Shown: positions 1 through 6,435 of the stretch, piece after piece | Layout: the number at the start of each line of letters is the position of its first letter | How positions within the stretch are numbered: position 1 is the first letter of the stretch | NCBI GenBank assembly: GCA_947175585.1 | Contig: CAMWNL010000106.1 | Coordinates: forward strand, 1 to 6,435 | Length of the DNA stretch: 6,435 nt | Direction of reading: 5' to 3' | Origin: an uncultured Bacteroidales bacterium | Lineage (GTDB): Bacteria; Bacteroidota; Bacteroidia; Bacteroidales; Muribaculaceae | Translations under genes and position numbers: made by a program | The notes under the pieces: model-generated | Databases searched by the model: none | Seen by the model: only the letters and a program-made list of their open reading frames with translations | Told to the model about the DNA's origin: nothing

Positions 1-2
1 GT

Positions 3-635
3 GTTGAAGTTGTTACCGGTATCCTTGCTGAAGAGAGCAGAAGACTTAACGCAAAATTTATTACGGCCCACAGCTGCAGGCGTCCTTTTGTGACATTGAA
101 ATGGGCGCAAAGTGCCGATGGCTACCTTGATATAGAGCGTCATACCGGTGAGCCGGCTGCAGCGATTTCCTCACATCTCGGACGTTTGGCAGTTCATCGT
201 CTTCGGGCGATTCATGATGGCATTCTTGTAGGGTCGGGAACTGTGATTGCCGATGATCCGTTGCTTGACAGCCGCATGTGGGGTGGACGTTCTCCGCGTC
301 CTATTATCCTTGATCGCCGCAATCGTGTAAAAGGCGATTACCGGATTCTTGGCAGGGATCCCATAGTAATTGAATCACACGAGGGTGTTTCTGATGTACT
401 TGCTCAACTTTATTCACTTGGGATAACATCATTGCTCGTCGAGGGAGGTCCGACTGTTTTGCAATCATTTATTGACGTGGGTCTGTGGGATGTCGCACGT
501 GTAGAAACTTCATCTGTGATGTTTGCGTCCAAGGGTGTGGCTTCTGCTCCAAAACTCGCCGCGACTCCATATAAAGCCTATCCGATTGGCACCTCCGTGA
601 TAACCCTTTATAGCAATAATCCTTTAGTCCATTAA
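3..635 (+). CDS. ribD: RibD, C-terminal reductase domain (5'-partial)
   Basis: This is the 3' part of bifunctional RibD, the cytoplasmic riboflavin-synthesis enzyme that deaminates and then reduces the pyrimidine intermediate made from GTP. The frame is open from the left edge, giving 210 residues, so the GTG at 90 and other internal starts are not real beginnings. The visible part starts with the linker TGILAEESRRLN typical of RibD, then LKWAQSADG (fragment residues 32-40), the NADPH/substrate-binding stretch VGSGTVIADDPLLDSR (76-91), and the late VEGGPTVLQSF signature (146-156). These match the reductase half. The zinc-binding deaminase half must lie upstream, outside the window. The length fits a normal RibD C-terminus and nothing looks broken. 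The gene converges on the DXS-like gene, with a hairpin between them. The family call is secure; deaminase activity cannot be judged here. Confidence 0.93.
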   Translation, partial: VEVVTGILAEESRRLNAKFITAHSCRRPFVTLKWAQSADGYLDIERHTGEPAAAISSHLGRLAVHRLRAIHDGILVGSGTVIADDPLLDSRMWGGRSPRPIILDRRNRVKGDYRILGRDPIVIESHEGVSDVLAQLYSLGITSLLVEGGPTVLQSFIDVGLWDVARVETSSVMFASKGVASAPKLAATPYKAYPIGTSVITLYSNNPLVH

Positions 636-658
636 ACAAGTCAATTGTGTAATAATAA

Positions 659-703
659 AGGCAAAGGCCATGAGTCCTGATTCGGGAGTCATGGCCTTTG
701 CCT
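659..703. terminator. Hairpin terminator between convergent genes
   Basis: An inverted repeat begins AGGCAAAGGCCATGA and returns as TCATGGCCTTTGCCT, giving 15 paired bases. One G/G mismatch follows, then TCC/GGA plus a T-G pair, closing on a five-base loop (679-683). Read on the minus strand the stem is followed by TTATTATT, so it fits an intrinsic terminator for the DXS-like gene, whose stop lies 17 nt before it. On the plus strand it lies 24 nt after the ribD stop but is followed by TGTGGAGTTGG, a poor U-tract. It may still stop ribD transcripts or protect their 3' end. The structure is seen directly; the function is inferred. Confidence 0.85.
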
Positions 704-719
704 GTGGAGTTGGTTATCT

Positions 720-2495
720 TTATTTCAAAGCTTTTTGGACAAGTTCAGCAATCTGTTCGGGTGTAAGGTTACACTCGTGCTGTAGCTCTGCAGCATTATA
801 GCGGTTGCGGAATTGTTTCGGAAGGCCGAGGTTAATTACTTTAACTTTTGCATCACCAAAATATGAGGCGACTTTCTGACCGTAACCACCATCTATGATG
901 CCGTCTTCGGCAGTTACAATAACGTCGAAGTTCCGAAGTTGGTCGAGAGTAGTTTTATCAAGTTGTGAGACCTCACGAGGATTGATAACCATTGGATCAA
1001 GGCCGTTGGTAGAGAGTAGTTCTGCAGCCTCTTTCATCGTGGGTAAGAAAGTTCCGACTCCGATTAAAGCCACTCGTGAACCCTCTCTGACAATTTCGTA
1101 GTCAGGCTGAGAATAGTCGTCGGTAATCTTGATTGAAGAGTCTGAACGGACTTCACCTCCAGGCACACGGATTACAACGGGTTGTTTGGTCTGATCTTCT
1201 GACCAGCGGAGCATAGCCAGAAATTCTTCTTTACAGGTTGGAGTCAAAACGAGGAGGTCAGGAATATTAGACAGTAATCCGAGATCAAAGAAGCCGAGAT
1301 GGGTTTCATCATTCATGCCGAACATTGATCCATAGAAAACCACAAATGTTGCAGGTTGACGATTTAGAGCTATATCCTGGCTGAATTGGTCGTAGGCGCG
1401 CTGAAGAAATGTGCTGACAATACCGACAACAGGACGTGCACCACCTTTGGCAAGGCCGCTTGCCATAGCTACGGCCTGTTGTTCGGCGATACCGACGTCG
1501 ACAAACTGTCGACCGGCCTCTTTACGTCTGCCGGGTCCGAAACCTATTGAACCGGGTGTGCCGGCAGTAATTGCAACGAGTTCCGGACGCTCTTTCATAC
1601 GCATGAGCAGATGATTTGCAAAAATATCGGCATAATCTTCAGGTTCTGTAGCGGCAGCAGGACTTGATAGTGACGCTCCGGTTTTGAGATCGAAAGGAGC
1701 TGAATAATGGAAGCGTTCTTTATGAGCTTCAGCAACCGGCAGACCCATACCTTTCATCGTGTTGATATGGACAACAACCGGATGGTCAATGTCTTTTACA
1801 GAACGGAACATTTTGATAAGACTTGGTATGTCGTTGCCATAGTGAACGTATCGGTAGGCATAACCCATTGCTCTGAAAAGATTGTTGTCGGCAGTGCCAT
1901 TAGTGTTGCGCAACAAGCGTAAATCTGCATAAATACCACCGTGATTCTCGGCAATGCTCATATCGTTATCATTAACGACGACGATGAAGTTAGTGCCGAG
2001 AGTTGCTCCATAGTCAAGACCCTCGAACGCCACTCCGCCACTTAGCGAACCATCACCGATGACAGCAACAACGTTTTCTTTGCCACCTCTGAGATCACGA
2101 GCCTTTGCTATTCCTGAAGCAAGGGCAATAGCCGAGGATGTATGACCGAGTGAGAAAAGATCATACTCACTTTCGCGAGGATTAGTGTATCCGGTCACGT
2201 CGTCATAGTGATTGGGATCTGTAAACGCAGCCATACGTCCGGTTATCATTTTGTGAGGATATGTCTGGTGTGACACGTCGAAAACGATTTTGTCATCCGG
2301 AGTATTAAAGACATAGTGAAGCGCAATGATTGCTTCAATCATACCGAGGTTTGGGCCGACATGGCCTCCATGTGCCGATAGTTTATCAAGAAGTGGCCGG
2401 CGCAGAGCGGCGGCAAGAGATTTTAACTCGTTCTCATCCATATTGCGGATGTCGGCAGGTGAGTTAATCTTTTGTAGATCGATATTTGTTTCCAT
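720..2495 (-). CDS. dxs: DXS-like thiamine diphosphate-dependent transketolase-family enzyme
   Basis: The whole 591-residue protein aligns with 1-deoxy-D-xylulose-5-phosphate synthase, which joins pyruvate and glyceraldehyde 3-phosphate to make the precursor of isoprenoids, thiamine and pyridoxal. The thiamine diphosphate site is intact: GGH45, GDG147-149 through NDN175-177, H263, E338 in GIAEQ, and STFLQRAYDQ (361-370). H399 matches E. coli H431. From a remembered ungapped alignment, E. coli Y392, R420, D427 and R478 are V360, Y388, N395 and G446 here; the two arginines normally hold the acceptor phosphate. The segment after NDNDMSIAEN is about 32 residues shorter than in E. coli, which explains the total of 591 against about 620. 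The C-terminal domain (about 465-591) contains the family's GLP motif. The ATG at 2495 fits the family N-terminus; no strong ribosome binding site is seen. The gene is divergent from pyk. The symbol is at family level: it may be a second, non-canonical paralogue with another acceptor. Confidence 0.88.
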   Translation of the reverse strand: METNIDLQKINSPADIRNMDENELKSLAAALRRPLLDKLSAHGGHVGPNLGMIEAIIALHYVFNTPDDKIVFDVSHQTYPHKMITGRMAAFTDPNHYDDVTGYTNPRESEYDLFSLGHTSSAIALASGIAKARDLRGGKENVVAVIGDGSLSGGVAFEGLDYGATLGTNFIVVVNDNDMSIAENHGGIYADLRLLRNTNGTADNNLFRAMGYAYRYVHYGNDIPSLIKMFRSVKDIDHPVVVHINTMKGMGLPVAEAHKERFHYSAPFDLKTGASLSSPAAATEPEDYADIFANHLLMRMKERPELVAITAGTPGSIGFGPGRRKEAGRQFVDVGIAEQQAVAMASGLAKGGARPVVGIVSTFLQRAYDQFSQDIALNRQPATFVVFYGSMFGMNDETHLGFFDLGLLSNIPDLLVLTPTCKEEFLAMLRWSEDQTKQPVVIRVPGGEVRSDSSIKITDDYSQPDYEIVREGSRVALIGVGTFLPTMKEAAELLSTNGLDPMVINPREVSQLDKTTLDQLRNFDVIVTAEDGIIDGGYGQKVASYFGDAKVKVINLGLPKQFRNRYNAAELQHECNLTPEQIAELVQKALK

Positions 2496-2571
2496 ATCAT
2501 AATAACGTCTTTCAATCGAAAGTGTTGTTTACCGACTTATAATATTTTTTTCAAAAGATAAGTTAAATCAA

Positions 2572-2607
2572 GTGAGCCGATTTGATATGGTGAGCTAATT
2601 TGTGAGC
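2572..2607. repeat. Three short GTGAGC direct repeats
   Basis: GTGAGC occurs at 2572-2577, 2590-2595 and 2602-2607, with start-to-start distances of 18 and 12 bases. The copies are followed by CGATTTG, TAATTTG and GGCATA, so the first two also share a loose ATTTG tail. They lie between the two divergent starts and just upstream of the candidate pyk -33 element. They could be a regulator site, but six-base repeats in such a short stretch can arise by chance. Confidence 0.3.
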
Positions 2608-2627
2608 GGCATAAATGTTAACGGAAG

Positions 2628-2659
2628 TGTGTCTGTTATCCAAAAAATCTGTAATTTTG
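2628..2659 (+). promoter_or_regulatory. Candidate pyk promoter
   Basis: TAATTTTG at 2652-2659 is an exact match to the Bacteroidetes primary-sigma -7 consensus TAnnTTTG. Exactly 20 nt upstream is TGTG (2628-2631), three of four matches to the -33 TTTG. The same -7 octamer and spacer occur in the stronger promoter at 4288-4320. Transcription would start near 2666, giving a leader of about 115 nt before the pyk ATG. The weak -33 box keeps this tentative. Confidence 0.5.
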
Positions 2660-2782
2660 TATTTGTTTGACATGACAATAAGAGTCTTTGTTTGTATGCT
2701 TGAAGTATGTATTTTAAAGCTTTTGTGTTGTGGCTAAGTATAAGTTTATTAGTTGTTTAACTGAATTTTATTTAGATTGATT

Positions 2783-4213
2783 ATGTTAAAATATACTAAA
2801 ATAGTTGCTACGGTTTCCGATAGGCGCTGTGATGTGGATTTTATAAAATCCATTTGGGACGCAGGTGTTAATGTCGTAAGAATGAATTCGGCGCATATCA
2901 ATTATGAAGGATTTAAACGTATTGTAAATAATGCGCGGACGGCATCAGACTCTATTGGTATAATTATGGATACTAAGGGTCCGGAAATCCGTACGACCAC
3001 GACTGTCAACGATGAGGTGATTGATTGTAAAAAGGGTAGGATCGTAACTATCTATGGAAATCCTGAGCGATTGACTACCCAGACAGAAATAAGCCTGAAT
3101 TATAGTAATATCAGTAATGTCCTGAAAATCGGAGATCGTCTTTTGATTGATGATGGTGAGATTGGGTTTACTGTGACGGATATCAAGGGTAACGAAGTTA
3201 TCGCGATAACAGAGAACGATGGACGACTCGGATCACGTAAAAGTGTGAATTTACCGGGAGTGAGTGTTGATTTGCCATCTGTTACTGAACGTGATAAAAT
3301 TAATATAGGATATGCCGCCGAGTTGGGTGTGGATTTTATCGCTCATTCGTTTGTGAGAAGTGCGGCTGATGTTAGAGCCGTTCAGGAAGTGCTTGATGCA
3401 TGTGGGTCGTCAGCTAAAATTATATCTAAGATTGAAAACCAGGAGGGTATTGATAATTTTGATGAAATATTAGCTGCGTCTTATGGTATAATGGTCGCAC
3501 GCGGTGACCTCGGAATAGAAGTTCCTGCTGAACGTATACCCGGTATACAGATGATGATGATTAACAAATGTATAGCGGCACACAAACCGGTCATCGTGGC
3601 AACCCAGATGCTGCACAGCATGATTGAACATCCACGTCCTACACGCGCAGAGGTTTCTGATGTGGCAAATGCTGTGTATCAACGTGCAGATGCCATGATG
3701 CTGTCAGGTGAGACGGCTTATGGCAAATATCCTGTAGAAGCGGTAAAAACCATGACAAGTGTTGCTCGCGAAGTAGAAAATGCATTGCGTCGTGAAGTGT
3801 CGGTTCCACCGATGGTTGATAGGGAAGTCACTTCATTCTTGGCGCATGAGGCTGTGCTGTCAGAAGAGAAAATCGGGACGAAAGCAATCTTTACAGATGC
3901 TTATCGTGGCATGTCAGCACGATTCATAGCTTCATTCCGAGGAAACAACCCTACATTTGCTATTTGTCATAATAAAAATGTAATGCGCTGGCTGTCTCTT
4001 AGCTATGGTGTCAAGGCTTACTACTATCCTCAAAGACAGGAGGATATCGGTCTGCATGCAGTGTCGGCAGTGCGACGAATTGTAGAGGACGGTCATCTCG
4101 GTGCAAATGAACGAATTGCTTACCTTACGGGTACCAGACATGGAGCCCGAGCTCTGGAAATATTGACGCCAAGAGAGATTATTGAAGAAGATAAGGTGAG
4201 AAACGATAAGTGA
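2783..4213 (+). CDS. pyk: Pyruvate kinase
   Basis: Pyruvate kinase transfers the phosphate of phosphoenolpyruvate to ADP, the last step of glycolysis, in the cytoplasm. The protein has 476 residues, normal for the family. It opens with TKIVATVSDRR, followed by the substrate-binding NVVRMNSAH (R33, N35) and MDTKGPEIRT (D63, K65). The Glu in GPE (E68) is typical of potassium-dependent enzymes. The B domain runs roughly 70-165. The signature ISKIENQEG holds catalytic K216 and metal ligand E218; ARGDLG supplies D242, with the expected 26-residue spacing from K216, and ATQML gives T274. The C-terminal domain runs about 345-476; its effector-loop region reads TDAYRGMS (371-378), unlike the usual Ser/Thr-Gly phosphate loop. 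I chose ATG 2783 rather than TTG 2777 because family members begin MLxxTKIV. No clear Shine-Dalgarno or downstream terminator is seen. The gene is divergent from the DXS-like gene. Confidence 0.96.
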   Translation: MLKYTKIVATVSDRRCDVDFIKSIWDAGVNVVRMNSAHINYEGFKRIVNNARTASDSIGIIMDTKGPEIRTTTTVNDEVIDCKKGRIVTIYGNPERLTTQTEISLNYSNISNVLKIGDRLLIDDGEIGFTVTDIKGNEVIAITENDGRLGSRKSVNLPGVSVDLPSVTERDKINIGYAAELGVDFIAHSFVRSAADVRAVQEVLDACGSSAKIISKIENQEGIDNFDEILAASYGIMVARGDLGIEVPAERIPGIQMMMINKCIAAHKPVIVATQMLHSMIEHPRPTRAEVSDVANAVYQRADAMMLSGETAYGKYPVEAVKTMTSVAREVENALRREVSVPPMVDREVTSFLAHEAVLSEEKIGTKAIFTDAYRGMSARFIASFRGNNPTFAICHNKNVMRWLSLSYGVKAYYYPQRQEDIGLHAVSAVRRIVEDGHLGANERIAYLTGTRHGARALEILTPREIIEEDKVRNDK

Positions 4214-4287
4214 AAAAGAGGGAATCGGGGTTATGGGCGTTAAAAAGCTATAAAATCACGAGAAAAAATCTTATTTATCTGTAAGTG

Positions 4288-4320
4288 TTTGTGGTTTTAT
4301 CATTAAAAGTCTAATTTTGC
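4288..4320 (+). promoter_or_regulatory. Bacteroidetes-type promoter of the lipoprotein gene
   Basis: TTTG at 4288-4291, a 20-nt spacer, then TAATTTTGC at 4312-4320 match both halves of the Bacteroidetes housekeeping promoter (TTTG, 19-21 nt, TAnnTTTG). Transcription should start near 4326, leaving a leader of about 20 nt before the ATG at 4347. The in-frame TTG at 4317 lies inside the -7 box and so cannot be the start codon of a transcript made here. The gene therefore need not depend on pyk read-through. Confidence 0.8.
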
Positions 4321-4346
4321 AGATTGAAATATTTTATCATTATAAT

Positions 4347-5771
4347 ATGTCAAAACTTTCTGCATTCTGCATGATTATATGTACCGCCGGTCTTGGCTTC
4401 GTAAGCTGTAACAGCAAAAGCGAGGAATTGGATTATACCTTGCCGTCGAGTGCTCTCGTCAAAAGCTTTTCACTATCAGCTAATGATAGTGTGCTTGATA
4501 ATCTGGATAAGGTGTTTTTCTCAATAGATCTCACCAACGGTAATATTTTTAATGCTGACTCAATGCCTTATGGTACGAAGATCAATAAGCTGATACCAGT
4601 AATCACTACCGGAGGCGCTTCAGCAGTGGAACTCGTCGTGCCGCGTCCCGGCCAGAGTGATACTACATATAATTATGTTACCAATCCTAATGATACAATC
4701 GACTTTTCAAACGGTATTGTCAAGTTGAAGATACAGTCCATCGACGAGTTGGTAACGATGGAGTATAATATCAAGGTTAACGTACATCAGGTTAAGAGTG
4801 ACTCTCTAAGCTGGGGTGATATGGCATACACCGAATTGCCGACAAATCTCAGTAGGGTTGATGCTCAACATAGCCTGAAGTTTAAAGGTAATATATATTG
4901 TCTTACAACCGACGGCGATTCTTATTGCCTGAGTGTTACGGATAATCCGGCGACAAAGACTTGGTCTGATATGACTGTAGACTTTGGATTCAAGGCTGAT
5001 GTCGAAAGTTTCCGTGCGTCATCTTCTGCCCTGTTTATTCTTGATGAAATTGGGGCGCTCTACAAGTCGGACGATGAGGGCGTGACCTGGACTTCTACCG
5101 GTAAGACATTCACGTGTCTTATTGGAGGATACGGCGAAGAAGTGCTTGGCACAGTTAAAACCGGCGATGTATGGACGATTGACTGTTCAGACGGAAGGTC
5201 GGTTGCGGCGCCTGCAGATTTCCCAGTGACCGGTACCTCAGTGCCCGTCGATTATTCGTTCCCCATGAGCGCTTTGCATCAGCTGACCATTGTCGGTGGT
5301 CGTCTGGCAGACGGAAGTCTCACAGATAAAGCGTGGGGATATGACGGTAATAATTGGGCTTGTCTGTCAACTGTCGCGCTCCCTGAGCCTCTTGAAGGTG
5401 TAACTGTAACACCGTATTACGCATTTGAAGAAAATGAGTATTGGGTTGCGACTAAAGAATCGCTCTTCCTGCTTATCGGAGGACGCAATAATAACGGTCA
5501 ATGTAACACCAAAACTTATATTTCATATAATTACGGCGTAAGTTGGAAGGAAGCATCGGAAGAAATGCAACTTCCTGCAAATGTTCCGGCTCTTTATGGA
5601 GCCCAGACCGTTGTAGTGTCAAGTCTGCTTGGTAGCCGTGCTTCAACTGCAATTACTTCGTGGGAATGTCCATATATTTATATGTTTGGTGGATATAACA
5701 GCAGCAATAAACTTAACAACAGTGTGTGGCGTGGGATTATAAACCGCCTGTCGTTTAAGCCTCTGCAATAA
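4347..5771 (+). CDS. Propeller-like lipoprotein, probably DUF6242 family
   Basis: This is a 474-residue lipoprotein of unknown function. The N-terminus has a short hydrophobic signal (residues 3-20) ending FVSC, so Cys21 is the likely lipidated residue. It is followed by NSKSEE, similar to the acidic export tail that sends Bacteroidetes lipoproteins to the cell surface. Residues about 38-148 look like an all-beta domain with a DSVLDNLDKVFFSID opening, which I associate with DUF6242. The rest resembles a beta-propeller: an Asp-box SDDEGVTW (241-248), a second weaker one SYNYGVSW (393-400), and kelch-like GGR/GGY turns at 317-319, 378-380 and 448-450. No catalytic residues are recognisable. ATG 4347 is chosen because it sits just after the promoter and directly before the signal peptide. 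The gene is followed after 34 nt by the barrel gene, which suggests a shared transcript and a joint envelope role. The DUF assignment is from memory; the lipoprotein call is firmer. Confidence 0.8.
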   Translation: MSKLSAFCMIICTAGLGFVSCNSKSEELDYTLPSSALVKSFSLSANDSVLDNLDKVFFSIDLTNGNIFNADSMPYGTKINKLIPVITTGGASAVELVVPRPGQSDTTYNYVTNPNDTIDFSNGIVKLKIQSIDELVTMEYNIKVNVHQVKSDSLSWGDMAYTELPTNLSRVDAQHSLKFKGNIYCLTTDGDSYCLSVTDNPATKTWSDMTVDFGFKADVESFRASSSALFILDEIGALYKSDDEGVTWTSTGKTFTCLIGGYGEEVLGTVKTGDVWTIDCSDGRSVAAPADFPVTGTSVPVDYSFPMSALHQLTIVGGRLADGSLTDKAWGYDGNNWACLSTVALPEPLEGVTVTPYYAFEENEYWVATKESLFLLIGGRNNNGQCNTKTYISYNYGVSWKEASEEMQLPANVPALYGAQTVVVSSLLGSRASTAITSWECPYIYMFGGYNSSNKLNNSVWRGIINRLSFKPLQ

Positions 5772-5805
5772 GTCACGAAAGATAGATACCGACTACTGAC
5801 AGACG

Positions 5806-6435
5806 ATGCGAATAACGAGGATAATACTGATAGCTATCTTGATTGCCTCAGGTTCAATAATGAGCCGTGCTCAGTCTGCGCCCTACAGATTCGATGTTGG
5901 GGCCGGATTTGGCATGACAGGTTATCTGGGTGATGCTAATCGCTCGTCGCTTCTTAAACATCCCGGATTCGAAGGAGAATTATCGTTCAGGTATATTCCA
6001 AATGTAAGATGGGCAGTAAGAGGAGTATTGTCAGCATTATCTTTGAGCGGATCAACCGCAGATATGGATAATATACTTCCGTCTGAAGGTCCGGAGACTT
6101 ATGATTTCAAATCTACAGTCTACGATCTGGGAGGAAGGGTGGAGTTCAACTTCTTCAATTATGGTATAGGCGAGACTTACAAACGTTTGCGTCGTTGGTC
6201 GCCGTATCTGACACTCGGAGTGGGGGTGAGTCTTTCTTCATCAGGCGGAAATTCCAGTGTAGCCCCTAACTTACCGATGGGAGCCGGCGTAAAGTTTAAG
6301 ATTTCTGAACGACTTAACCTATCGGCAGAGTTTACAATGACTAAAGTATTCGGAGATAAGGTTGACGGCCCTTTGCTCAACGACCTAAATACAATAAAGA
6401 CCGCATTTTATAAAGACACAGATTGGTATTCACGC
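5806..6435 (+). CDS. DUF6089-like outer-membrane beta-barrel protein (3'-partial)
   Basis: The frame from ATG 5806 stays open for 210 codons to the right edge, so the gene is cut by the window. The product starts with a signal peptide: MRITR, a hydrophobic core (6-19), and a likely cleavage after SRA (20-22). Alternating strands with glycine and aromatic residues follow: FDVGAGFGMTGYLGD (29-43), FRYIPNVRWAVRG, VYDLGGRVEFNFFNYG, RRWSPYLTLGVGVS, and SERLNLSAEFTMTKVFGDK, ending in DTDWYSR. This pattern, especially the MxGYLGD opening, the EFNFFNYG and YLTLG blocks, and the DWYS near the end, matches the Bacteroidetes DUF6089 barrel family. Its function is unknown; members often lie near uppS and bamA, so those genes may follow. 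No separate promoter is visible in the 34-nt gap after the lipoprotein gene, so co-transcription is likely. No strong ribosome binding site is seen. Confidence 0.85.
   Translation, partial: MRITRIILIAILIASGSIMSRAQSAPYRFDVGAGFGMTGYLGDANRSSLLKHPGFEGELSFRYIPNVRWAVRGVLSALSLSGSTADMDNILPSEGPETYDFKSTVYDLGGRVEFNFFNYGIGETYKRLRRWSPYLTLGVGVSLSSSGGNSSVAPNLPMGAGVKFKISERLNLSAEFTMTKVFGDKVDGPLLNDLNTIKTAFYKDTDWYSR

Larger units (their letters stand above)
2496..2782. other. AT-rich divergent intergenic region
   Basis: This 287-nt gap separates the start of the DXS-like gene (minus) from the start of pyk (plus), so it must hold promoters for both. On the plus strand a good -7 element sits at 2652-2659. On the minus strand the only candidate is TATCTTTTG (2560 down to 2552), which has one base too many between TA and TTTG and no convincing -33 partner, so that promoter is unresolved. 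Three copies of GTGAGC lie at 2572, 2590 and 2602. I find no small gene and no stable RNA-like fold in it. Confidence 0.6.

Noticed and set aside
90..92. GTG at 90 as a separate gene start
   Set aside because: The frame is open and RibD-like back to the left edge, so this is an internal codon of ribD.
895..1922. Three plus-strand open frames (895-1101, 1411-1614, 1707-1922)
   Set aside because: They lie antisense inside the DXS-like gene, have low-complexity or unrecognisable products and show no ribosome binding site or family motif.
2552..2560. Minus-strand promoter TATCTTTTG for the DXS-like gene
   Set aside because: It has a three-base rather than two-base gap between TA and TTTG and no TTTG at the proper -33 distance, so I do not list it as a feature.
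2777..2782. TTG at 2777 as the pyk start
   Set aside because: It would add only two residues before an ATG that matches the usual family N-terminus.
3470..4141. Two minus-strand open frames (3470-3682, 3932-4141)
   Set aside because: They lie antisense inside pyk, which is fully supported by its motifs; their His/Cys-rich products are by-products of the opposite strand's codons.
4214..4287. A terminator after pyk
   Set aside because: I could not find a convincing stem followed by a T-run in this stretch; only short AT-rich matches occur.
4317..4346. TTG at 4317 as the lipoprotein start
   Set aside because: It falls within the -7 promoter box and would put ten extra residues before a well-formed lipoprotein signal peptide.
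6177..6380. A minus-strand open frame
   Set aside because: It lies opposite the barrel gene, whose plus-strand frame is open from 5806 to the window end and has family motifs.

Overview
The window looks like chromosomal DNA from a Bacteroidales bacterium, most likely a gut lineage near Muribaculaceae or Bacteroidaceae. The evidence is a Bacteroidetes-type promoter (TTTG, 20-nt spacer, TAnnTTTGC) at 4288-4320, the lack of strong Shine-Dalgarno sequences, a lipoprotein signal followed by a Lys/Ser/Glu-rich tail, and a last gene resembling the Bacteroidetes DUF6089 beta-barrel family. The family-level placement is an inference. I see no mobile element, tRNA, rRNA or CRISPR array.

Layout: (1) 3-635, plus strand, the 3' part of ribD (reductase domain, riboflavin synthesis), cut by the window's left edge. 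(2) 659-703, a long hairpin between two convergent genes, probably a terminator, best placed for the minus strand. (3) 720-2495, minus strand, a 591-residue relative of 1-deoxy-D-xylulose-5-phosphate synthase (DXS). It keeps the thiamine diphosphate machinery but has replaced several residues that hold glyceraldehyde 3-phosphate in the true enzyme. (4) 2496-2782, an AT-rich divergent intergenic region with a candidate pyk promoter and three GTGAGC repeats. (5) 2783-4213, plus strand, pyruvate kinase. (6) 4347-5771, plus strand, a surface or outer-membrane lipoprotein with propeller-like motifs (probably DUF6242 family), with a clear promoter of its own. (7) 5806-6435, plus strand, the 5' part of a DUF6089-like outer-membrane beta-barrel gene, 34 nt downstream and probably in the same transcript, cut by the right edge.

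How the genes relate: ribD, the DXS-like gene and pyk are central or cofactor metabolism. Pyruvate kinase makes pyruvate, the usual donor substrate of DXS enzymes, so the divergent pair is metabolically plausible, though that link is inference. The last two genes form an envelope module of a lipoprotein plus a barrel. The region is mostly ordinary. The part most worth following up is the remodelled acceptor pocket of the DXS-like enzyme, which suggests a thiamine-dependent enzyme whose true substrate may differ from its usual database label.
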